From CADEEV01 sp964442185 (GTDB lineage: Bacteria > Acidobacteriota > Vicinamibacteria > Fen-336): DNA of 14,875 nt. Numbering within the stretch: position 1 is the first letter of the stretch; each line of letters begins with the position of its first letter. The notes below the pieces were generated by a model, which saw only the letters and a list, made by a program, of their open reading frames with translations, was not told where the DNA came from and did no database searches. Below, piece after piece: positions 5,543 to 12,031 of the stretch. The position numbers and the translations under genes are program-made. The stretch is from positions 1-14,875 of the forward strand of contig CAYTWT010000225.1 of NCBI GenBank assembly GCA_964442185.1. The letters run 5' to 3'.

Positions 5543-7617
5543 ATCAGGGGTTTGCCATCCAAGTCAGGCGGGATGGGCGCGCCGATCAGCTTCAGGATGG
5601 TGGGCGAGAGGTCCATGATGTTTGGGCTTTCGGTGTTGATCTTGCGGTTGCTGAAGAAGACCCCCCCGCTGATCTCCGTCGCCGTGGCGCAATGGTCGCC
5701 GCTCCACTTGCGGTTGTTGTTCTCCACCACGGCCCGCGCCACGCCGCCAAGTGTATCCTGCCAGCCCACCCGGTAGCCGTCGTTGAAGCCGGCCTGCAGG
5801 TCGGGCGCGAACTGCAGGTACTCGCCCTTGTAGATGTCGTCGCGCTTGTAGATGTCGCGGAACACCGGCAGGCCCGTGTCGGGATCGGTCACGGTGACGA
5901 GCTTCGCGCGGATCTCGTCCTGAAGCGCTTGGTACTCGGCGCCGGCCGAGACGATGCCCTGGCCCTCGCGGCCTCGCAGGTTGAAGTAGATCTGGCCCAG
6001 GCCGACGGCGTAGGCCTTGGTCCGGGTCCAGTCGACGCCTTCGAAGAACTTGCCGCGCCCGAACAGGTCGGCGAGGCCCTTCTTGTTCTCGAGTTGGCCT
6101 TGGAAGGACATGTAGCCGTTCTGCACCAGCCAGGTGTTGAGGTTCACGCCGCGGCGGAAGGAATGGAAGCCGTGGTCGGACATGACCATGAAGGTCGTGT
6201 CCGGGGGCAGCTTCGCTTGGATCTTGCCCACCATATCGTCCGCCCGCCGGTACACCTTCTCGATCGAATCGCCGTACTTCTGCGCGAGCGTCTCGTCGTG
6301 CATCGGGTGCTTGGGGTCGATCAGCCGCCACATCATGTGCGAGACACGGTCGGTCGTCTCGATCACCGCCACGAACAGGTCCCAGTCGCTGCGCTCGAGG
6401 TTCTTGAAGATGATCCGCTCGCGATCGTCGAAGGCCTTTCCCGAGTCGTACATGAAGTCGGCCTCGGTGAGCCGGCCTTCGTTTAGCGCCTTGTCCGCTG
6501 ATTCCGCCCAACCCAGCGTGCGGTAGAGGCCGAGCTGCTTGGCGAGGCGAGGCGCGAAGTCGTCGGGCTTCGAGATGGGAATCGCCGGGTTGCGCGGGTC
6601 GAGGTTCACCGGCGAGGCGTAGAGCTGAAGCTCCTGGTCCGCGCGGACCACGTAGAACTGCGTCATCCCGTGGGCCTTCACCAGGAAGTTGAACTTGAAG
6701 GTGAGGGGCACCCAGTCGCTCCACTGACCTTGCTTCAGGGTGAGCTTCTGGCCCTCGATCTCGAGCTCGGCCTGACCGGAGTTCTCCGTCCACTTCACCT
6801 TCAAGGGGATGTTGACGTCCTTGGTCTTCGCAAGTTCGTCGAGCCGCGCCTTCTCGGCCTCGCTGAGCGCCCCCTTCTTCCTCCTATCCTTGAGCTCGCG
6901 CTCCTCCTGCTTGAGGATCGGGTTCTCGGGACCCTTCACGAACGTGTCCGCAACTCCGCCTTCGAAAAGCAGGGTCTTCAGATAGCCGCCGAACTCTGTG
7001 TTGCCTTCTTCGAACGACGTGAGGTCGGTGGCCCAGTAGTTGAACGTGCCGACGGTGCCGCGGATGTCGGGCAGCGGGAGTCCGGCCAGCATCTCGCCGT
7101 GCTCGATCGCCTCGGGCGGGAAAGTGATCGGCACCGTCAGCACGATGCTCTTGACGCCGTCGCGACCGGCGTGGACCCAGAACGAGGTTCCGCCGCGGGT
7201 CGAGGTCAGCTTCGGCAGTTTCTTCGGGAAGAACCCCCATCGGAACTCCGGCGGTTCCTTCTTCACCATCCCGAGGTCAGGCAGATAGGTTTCGAAGTCA
7301 CGGATCAGGAAGTCGTAGATATTGTGCTTGCCCGGGTTGACGCCGGTCGCGAAGCTCGACCACGCAGTCGGGGATTCCGACGGCTGGGTCGAGACCAGTG
7401 TCGCAAAGGTGCCCTGCTCGGCCAGCTTCTTCAGGTTGGGGAGCTTGCCCTCGTCCATGAATTTACGGGCGAGCGTCGGGTCCATCCCGTCGAAGCCCAT
7501 CACCATCACCTTCAGAGGCGCCTTGCGCAGGGGCTTCTGCGTCTTCGGCGTGCCGGAGCAGCCGTAAGCCGCCATGGCCAGGGCCAGCGGGAACACCATC
7601 AAGCGCCTCGAGAGCAT
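5539..7617 (-). CDS. Lipoprotein of the alkaline phosphatase / type I phosphodiesterase superfamily
   Basis: The product is 692 aa. A short signal with AYG-C20 is a likely lipobox, placing the protein in the periplasm as a lipoprotein. The metal-dependent core is complete by motif: FDG (Asp43), the nucleophile region SPTAWSSFATG (Thr84), TDRVSH (Asp423, His427), SDHGF (Asp481, His482) and SGDH (His642). These are the two-metal ligands and the nucleophilic Thr of nucleotide pyrophosphatase/phosphodiesterase-like enzymes. The substrate (phosphodiester, phosphoglycerol or lipid headgroup) cannot be read from sequence. Residues about 232-268 are a highly charged helical insert, followed by a beta-rich part (about 270-345). 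The start is ATG 7617, with GAGGGG at 7631-7626, 8 nt upstream; a TTG directly before it is possible but unnecessary. It is read from the kinase side and overlaps envC by 4 bp. Confidence 0.82.
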   Translation of the reverse strand: MLSRRLMVFPLALAMAAYGCSGTPKTQKPLRKAPLKVMVMGFDGMDPTLARKFMDEGKLPNLKKLAEQGTFATLVSTQPSESPTAWSSFATGVNPGKHNIYDFLIRDFETYLPDLGMVKKEPPEFRWGFFPKKLPKLTSTRGGTSFWVHAGRDGVKSIVLTVPITFPPEAIEHGEMLAGLPLPDIRGTVGTFNYWATDLTSFEEGNTEFGGYLKTLLFEGGVADTFVKGPENPILKQEERELKDRRKKGALSEAEKARLDELAKTKDVNIPLKVKWTENSGQAELEIEGQKLTLKQGQWSDWVPLTFKFNFLVKAHGMTQFYVVRADQELQLYASPVNLDPRNPAIPISKPDDFAPRLAKQLGLYRTLGWAESADKALNEGRLTEADFMYDSGKAFDDRERIIFKNLERSDWDLFVAVIETTDRVSHMMWRLIDPKHPMHDETLAQKYGDSIEKVYRRADDMVGKIQAKLPPDTTFMVMSDHGFHSFRRGVNLNTWLVQNGYMSFQGQLENKKGLADLFGRGKFFEGVDWTRTKAYAVGLGQIYFNLRGREGQGIVSAGAEYQALQDEIRAKLVTVTDPDTGLPVFRDIYKRDDIYKGEYLQFAPDLQAGFNDGYRVGWQDTLGGVARAVVENNNRKWSGDHCATATEISGGVFFSNRKINTESPNIMDLSPTILKLIGAPIPPDLDGKPLI

Positions 7618-7702
7618 CAATCCGACCCCTCAACAAGGTAAGGACCGCTGAGCGGCCCAAAACACCACATTCTAGCCGAGCCTCGGGTTGGCGCGAAGCG
7701 CT
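7618..7702. other. Kinase-phosphodiesterase intergenic gap with three short palindromes
   Basis: The 85-bp gap contains CCGCT-G-AGCGG (7645-7655), CCGAG-C-CTCGG (7676-7686) and GCGC-GAA-GCGC (7691-7701). None is followed by a T-run on the transcribed strand, so none is a convincing terminator. On the minus strand TAGAAT (7674-7669) resembles a -10 and could give the phosphodiesterase-envC-S41 genes their own promoter; I see no good -35. A ribosome site GAGGGG (7631-7626) precedes the phosphodiesterase ATG. Confidence 0.35.
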
Positions 7703-8713
7703 CTAACGAGGCTGAGTGCGGCGCTTGATGCGGCGGGGCGCGGCGACCGGCGTGAGGCTCGGGGCGAAGGCTCGCTCGCTCACGCCGGGCATGGGAAAGA
7801 GTGTCGGCTCCAGCTCCGTGACGGCGCGGGAGGGGCCTCCGTCCGGGAACAGCTCGCTCAGGTATTGCTTCAGTGAGAGGTTGGTCGGCCCGTAGCCCTT
7901 GTCGTAGAGGAAGTGCTCGCAGGCTTCGCCCATCTCTGCGGCCGAGGCGAAGCGCTGCTCCGGATCGCGCTGCAGCGCGAGCTTCAGGATCTGGAGGACG
8001 CCGTCGGGGATCTCGGGGTTGAGGGTGCGTGGCGAGGGCTGGGTGCCGCTGATCACGTGCTCCAGGACCTCGGCTGTCGAGCGACCGCTGAACAGTCGCT
8101 CGCCCGTGAGCATCTCGAAGAGCACCGCGCCCAGGCTGAAGATGTCGCTGCGGTTGTCGGCGCGCAGCTCCACGATCATCTCCGGCGCCATGTAGGCGGG
8201 CTTGCCCGTGAGGCTCTCGTCCTTGGCGCCGCTGCGGGTCGCGATCCCGAAGTCGATCAGTTTCACCGTTCCTTCGCGGGTCATCATGATGTTGCTCGGG
8301 CTGATGTCGCGGTGCACGATCGCGGCGCCCTCGAACACGTACTGCAGGGCGCGACACACACGGCTCGCGATGAAGACGGCCAACTCGATCTCGGGTTTGC
8401 GGCCCAGTTGGCGGTGCCGCTCGCCGTACTCGACGAGGCTCCAGCCGTCGATGAATTCGAGGATCATGCTGAGCTCGCCGCCGACCTCCTCGAAGTCGAA
8501 CATGCGGCCGATGTTCTCGTGGTCCAGCACCGCGTAGCGCCGGGCCTCCTCCACGAACATCCGCACCTGCTCTGGCTCCCCCAGTTGCTTCAGTTTCTTG
8601 ATCACGATGGGGCGCTGGAAGCCCGCCTGGCCGACGAGCGCGCCCTTGTGGATGGTGCCCATCCCGCCAGCCCCGAGCTCGTGGTGAATCACGTACTTCG
8701 CGGAGTCCGGCAT
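7703..8713 (-). CDS. Hanks-type serine/threonine protein kinase, cytosolic
   Basis: The product is 336 aa with one complete kinase domain (about residues 7-295): Gly-rich loop GAGGMG (14-19), VIK with Lys39, an alpha-C Glu at 55 or 56, HRDISPSN (catalytic Asp136, Asn141), DFG (Asp154) and APE (177-179). It should phosphorylate Ser/Thr in cytosolic proteins. The HRDxSPxN loop, with Ser in place of the usual Lys, is common in kinases of Myxococcota and relatives. The C-terminal 40 residues are Pro/Arg-rich. There is no transmembrane segment, PASTA or PEGA tail, so it differs from PknB-type envelope sensors. ATG 8713 is chosen because the domain starts right after it and GGGAAAGG (8726-8719) lies 5 nt upstream; the longer ORF would run antisense through ruvX. 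It is probably the first gene of a kinase-phosphodiesterase-envC-S41 cluster. Confidence 0.9.
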   Translation of the reverse strand: MPDSAKYVIHHELGAGGMGTIHKGALVGQAGFQRPIVIKKLKQLGEPEQVRMFVEEARRYAVLDHENIGRMFDFEEVGGELSMILEFIDGWSLVEYGERHRQLGRKPEIELAVFIASRVCRALQYVFEGAAIVHRDISPSNIMMTREGTVKLIDFGIATRSGAKDESLTGKPAYMAPEMIVELRADNRSDIFSLGAVLFEMLTGERLFSGRSTAEVLEHVISGTQPSPRTLNPEIPDGVLQILKLALQRDPEQRFASAAEMGEACEHFLYDKGYGPTNLSLKQYLSELFPDGGPSRAVTELEPTLFPMPGVSERAFAPSLTPVAAPRRIKRRTQPR

Positions 8714-8740
8714 GAGTACCTTTCCCGCCAAACGGGGCGA

Positions 8741-8752
8741 GCAGTATACTGC
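8741..8752. promoter_or_regulatory. 12-bp perfect palindrome carrying back-to-back -10 elements
   Basis: GCAGTATACTGC is its own reverse complement and lies in the 48-bp gap between the divergent kinase and ruvX genes. It presents TATACT on the plus strand (8745-8750) and on the minus strand (8748-8743). On the plus side this predicts a start within about 5 nt of the ruvX ATG, so an almost leaderless mRNA, consistent with the absence of a Shine-Dalgarno there. On the minus side it allows a leader of about 20 nt that contains the kinase ribosome site. No clear -35 is seen on either side. It could also be a dyad operator. Confidence 0.45.
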
Positions 8753-8761
8753 CGTTTTGCG

Positions 8762-9205
8762 ATGCGCTACCTGGGCCTCGACGTCGGCGACGTTCGCATC
8801 GGAGTTGCACTCTCCGACGAGAGCGCAACGATCGCGGGGGGTCTCCCGACGCTGACGCGCGTCGGTCCGCGGAAGGACGTGAAGACCGTGGCCGCGCTGG
8901 TTCGCGATCACGAGGCCCGCGAGGTGGTGGTCGGCCTGCCGCGTCGCCTCGACGGCTCGGTCGGCATCCAGGCCCAGAAGGTGCTCGACTTCATGGACGC
9001 GGTGCGCGCGGTTGTGAAGGTTCCGGTGGTGGCCTGGGACGAGCGCTTCACGTCCGCGCTGGCGCAGCAGGCGCTGCTCGAGGGTGACGTCTCGCGCCAG
9101 GGGCGCAAGGGCGCCGTGGACAAGGTGGCGGCCATCCTGATCCTCCAGAACTACCTGGACTACCGGAAGGTCGCCGATGCCGAGGCCCGCAAGACTGAGG
9201 CTTAG
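8762..9205 (+). CDS. ruvX: RuvX/YqgF family Holliday junction resolvase-like protein
   Basis: The product is 147 aa, the usual family length. The RNase H-like fold motifs are present: YLGLDVGDVRIGVALSD (Asp7 as first acidic residue), VVVGLPRRLDGS, WDERFTS (the DERxT motif) and a C-terminal GAVDKVAAILILQNYL block with the last acidic residue. YqgF proteins are implicated in pre-16S rRNA 5' maturation and in Holliday junction resolution. ATG 8762 begins directly at the conserved beta-strand and has no Shine-Dalgarno. The 3' end overlaps mltG by 29 bp, so the two are co-transcribed; RuvX-MltG adjacency is known in other bacteria. Confidence 0.9.
   Translation: MRYLGLDVGDVRIGVALSDESATIAGGLPTLTRVGPRKDVKTVAALVRDHEAREVVVGLPRRLDGSVGIQAQKVLDFMDAVRAVVKVPVVAWDERFTSALAQQALLEGDVSRQGRKGAVDKVAAILILQNYLDYRKVADAEARKTEA
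9165..9170 (+). promoter_or_regulatory. Ribosome binding site for mltG inside ruvX
   Basis: GGAAGG lies 6 nt before ATG 9177, within the last codons of ruvX. It supports the overlapping start for mltG. Confidence 0.6.
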
Positions 9206-10232
9206 CGCGCCCTCGAGGCAGTTCCGGCGCGCGCTGCTGCTGCTCGCGCTCGCGTTTACTTTGAAGTACGCCTGGGAGTACGAGACGACACGCCGGCCGC
9301 TCCGGCTCGCGAGCGAGGCGCCGCACCCCTTCCGCGTGGAGCCGGGGGCGAACGCCGAGTCGATCGGCCGAGACCTGCACGAACTCGGCCTGGTCTCCTA
9401 CCCCTGGCTGTTCCGCGCCTACGTTCTGAAGCGCGGCGACGGTGCTCGCTTGCGAGCGGGCGACTATTCCTTCTCCGGCACCCTGACGCTCGAGGAGCTC
9501 GTGAACAAGCTCGCGGCGGGCGAGGTGGTCCGCCACGACGTGACGTTCCCCGAGGGCCGCTCACTCGTCGAGATGGCCGAGCTCGCCGCGGCGAAGGGCC
9601 TGCCGGCCGAAGAGTTCCTGAAGGCCGCCCGCGATCCGGCAGCCGTCCATGATCTCGATCCCGACGCCACCGATCTCGAGGGCTATCTTTTTCCCGACAC
9701 CTACGACGTGAGCCAGAGGCCTGCTGCTGCGGCAGTGCTCGTGGCCCGGATGCTGCATCGCTTTCGCGAGGTGATTTCACCAGAGCTGCCTGGGCTCGTG
9801 AGTCGCGGCCTCCGCCTGCGCGAGCTTGTGACGCTCGCGTCGCTCGTGGAGCTGGAGACGGCCCGCGCCGACGAGCGGGGTCGGATCGCCGCTGTATTCC
9901 TGAACCGGCTGAAGAAGGGCATGCTGCTGCAGACCGATCCCACCATCATCTACGCGCTGCGCAAGGCGGGGAGCTGGGACGGCAACATCCGCAAGCGCGA
10001 CCTCGCGATCGAGTCGCCCTACAATACCTATCGCTACGCGGGCCTGCCGCCCGGGCCCATCGGCTCGCCCGGGCGCGAGGCGCTGCTGGCCGTGATCGTG
10101 CCCGCCGACGTGAAGGACCTCTACTTCGTGAGCCGCAACGACGGCAGCCACGAGTTCAGCGAGACGCTCGCCCAGCACGAGCGTGCGGTCGATCGCTTCC
10201 AGCGTCGGCGGCCGCGCGTGCAGGGAAGCTGA
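9177..10232 (+). CDS. mltG: MltG endolytic murein transglycosylase (YceG-like)
   Basis: The product is 351 aa. A basic N-terminus is followed by one transmembrane segment (about 18-34), then a LysM-like domain (about 45-125) and the catalytic YceG domain (about 130-345). MltG cleaves nascent glycan strands in the periplasm and so limits strand length. The catalytic Glu is Glu225 in ASLVELET (usual form ASIVEKET), followed by the family block ER-IAAVFLNRL-KGM-LQTDPT and by YNTYRYAGLPPGPIGSPG. All expected motifs are present. The start overlaps ruvX and has its own ribosome site; the TGA at 10230-10232 shares its A with the ATG of the next gene. Confidence 0.93.
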   Translation: MPRPARLRLSAPSRQFRRALLLLALAFTLKYAWEYETTRRPLRLASEAPHPFRVEPGANAESIGRDLHELGLVSYPWLFRAYVLKRGDGARLRAGDYSFSGTLTLEELVNKLAAGEVVRHDVTFPEGRSLVEMAELAAAKGLPAEEFLKAARDPAAVHDLDPDATDLEGYLFPDTYDVSQRPAAAAVLVARMLHRFREVISPELPGLVSRGLRLRELVTLASLVELETARADERGRIAAVFLNRLKKGMLLQTDPTIIYALRKAGSWDGNIRKRDLAIESPYNTYRYAGLPPGPIGSPGREALLAVIVPADVKDLYFVSRNDGSHEFSETLAQHERAVDRFQRRRPRVQGS

Positions 10233-11998
10233 TGGGCGTCCGGACGCCAGAGCTGGGCGCGCGATCCGGCTCCCTCTACAACCCGCGGCCGGTGGGTCCC
10301 GGCCTGCCTGCGGCAAGCTTCCTGTTCCTCGTCCTGTTGCTGCTCCTCGTCTCGAACGGCCGCCCCATCGAATCCGGCGACACGCGCGTCAATGCACGCG
10401 TGGCGGCGAGCCTCGTGCAGCAGGGCAACTTTGATCTTGCCGAGTATCCCGACGCCGAGTTCCCGTTCGCGCGCGAAGTGAATGGTCGGCGTGTCTCGAT
10501 CTACACCGCGCTGCCCCCGCTGCTCGCCGCCCCGGTCTTCGGCGTCTGCCGATTCTTCGTGGCACTCGACGAGACGGGAGTGGCTCTCGCGGGAAAGTTG
10601 GCTGCTTCACTGCTCTCGGCCTTGGCCGCCGCCGTACTGTTTTGTGCCATCGGCCGGCGCCACCCTTCCGCCGACGCGCGCTTCGCCGCCGTGGTGTTTG
10701 CGCTGGGCACCAGCGTCTGGTCCACCAGCCACGCGCTGTGGCAACACCCCGCGGCCGTGCTGTTCCTCGCCAGCGCCGTGCTGTTCGTGCTGAAGGCCGA
10801 GGACGACGAGGCGTGGGCCGGACGCGCGGGGCTGCCGCTCGCGCTGGCGCTGGCCGCGCGACAGGCCGATCTCGCTCTGGTCGCAGTGCTGGCGCTCGCC
10901 ATCGCCGTGCGCTGGCCGCGCCGAATCCTTTCGCTCGGCGCCTGGGGACTGGCCCCGGTGCTTTTCGTGCTCGCGTACCAATGGGCCTATTTCGGGTCGC
11001 CGTTCGAGCACGGCTTTTCGGGTAGTCTCGGTCGCTTCTCAGAGCCCTGGGGCAGCGGCCACCTGGGCCTGCTGGTCTCCCCGGCCAAAGGCCTGCTCGT
11101 GTTCACGCCGGTCGTGCTGGTGACGCTGCTGGGCTTCGGGCGCGTGTTCCGGCGCGGCGAGCGCTGGCTCGCGGTGGCGGTGGGTGGAGCGGTGCTCGCG
11201 CATTTCGTGCTGATCGGGCGCTGGAGCGAATGGCACGGCGGTGAGAGCTTCGGCCCGCGCCTGATGACCGATGCGCTGCCGCTGCTGTTCCTTTTTCTCC
11301 CCGAGGGCATCGCCGTCGTGGGTGGCTGGGGCGCGGCGCTCGCTCTGCTCGGCATCGGCGTTCAGCTGCTCGGGGCATTCGCCGACGATGGCCGCTGGGA
11401 ACGGCTCCACCAGCGGCCCTCGGCGCCTGGCCACCCCGAGCTGTGGGACGTGGCCCGAAGCCCGATCCCGCTGTACGCGCGTCGCGCCGCCTTCGTCGCT
11501 GCACTGCCTGGTGTTCGCGCGGGGCAGGCCGTCCTGCGCGAGCATCCGTTCGTGTTGTTCGGGCCGAAGGGCTCGCGATTCGCCTTCGCGGACCCCGACA
11601 GGATCGAGGTTAAGGGCGCCGACCCCACAGCCAGCGACGCCTACCTGATGCGCGGGGCGCGCGTCGAAGGAGGCTATCTGCGCCTGCGGGGTCGCTGGGA
11701 CGGTCTGTTCCTGCGCGTCACACCCGAGGCGCGGCCACGGCGTCTGGAGCTGCGCGTGAACGGCCACGGCAAGGGACCGCTCTACGTCGGCGAGCGCTCC
11801 TTCTGGAGCGACAAGACGCGCTTCCGCGAGTACGCGGTGTCCGGGGTCTTCCGGATCCGGCATCCTTATCTCTTCGCGGACTCGGGTGGACCCGATCTCG
11901 TGATCACGCTCGGCCGCGGCGCCGGCTCGGCGTCGATCGACCTGGTCGCGCTCGTGCCTCCGAGTGAGCCAGAGAACCTGATCGAGCTCAAGCCATAG
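10232..11998 (+). CDS. Polytopic membrane protein, GT39/PMT-like glycosyltransferase candidate
   Basis: The product is 588 aa. Hydrophobic segments begin at about residue 27 and continue to about 385 (roughly nine to eleven helices, including FLFLVLLLLLV, LLSALAAAVLF and LAVAVGGAVLAHFVLI), followed by a soluble beta-rich C-terminal part (about 410-588). The loop after the first helix reads IESGDTRVNARVAASLVQQGNFDL, matching the acidic GD plus A-x-S-L spacing of GT-C enzymes of the GT39/ArnT type, which move sugars from polyprenyl-phosphate donors at the outer face of the inner membrane. The second acidic residue of the typical DE pair is missing (GDT). The substrate is unknown. AGGGAA lies 4 nt upstream of the ATG, which overlaps the mltG stop (TGATG), so it is translationally coupled. 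It resembles the gene at 12032-14080. Confidence 0.65.
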   Translation: MGVRTPELGARSGSLYNPRPVGPGLPAASFLFLVLLLLLVSNGRPIESGDTRVNARVAASLVQQGNFDLAEYPDAEFPFAREVNGRRVSIYTALPPLLAAPVFGVCRFFVALDETGVALAGKLAASLLSALAAAVLFCAIGRRHPSADARFAAVVFALGTSVWSTSHALWQHPAAVLFLASAVLFVLKAEDDEAWAGRAGLPLALALAARQADLALVAVLALAIAVRWPRRILSLGAWGLAPVLFVLAYQWAYFGSPFEHGFSGSLGRFSEPWGSGHLGLLVSPAKGLLVFTPVVLVTLLGFGRVFRRGERWLAVAVGGAVLAHFVLIGRWSEWHGGESFGPRLMTDALPLLFLFLPEGIAVVGGWGAALALLGIGVQLLGAFADDGRWERLHQRPSAPGHPELWDVARSPIPLYARRAAFVAALPGVRAGQAVLREHPFVLFGPKGSRFAFADPDRIEVKGADPTASDAYLMRGARVEGGYLRLRGRWDGLFLRVTPEARPRRLELRVNGHGKGPLYVGERSFWSDKTRFREYAVSGVFRIRHPYLFADSGGPDLVITLGRGAGSASIDLVALVPPSEPENLIELKP

Positions 11999-12011
11999 CG
12001 CCTCGCAGGCG
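11999..12011. terminator. Small hairpin after the convergent membrane-protein gene
   Basis: CGCCT-CGC-AGGCG forms a 5-bp GC-rich stem with a 3-nt loop immediately after the TAG at 11996-11998. It lies in the 33-bp gap between two convergent genes. There is no T-tract, so intrinsic termination is only a possibility. Confidence 0.25.
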
Positions 12012-12031
12012 AGTCCCGCCGCTCTGGCGTG

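Noticed and set aside
5692..7641. Two long plus-strand ORFs antisense to the phosphodiesterase gene
   Set aside because: Shadows of a gene whose full set of metal-binding motifs is intact on the minus strand.
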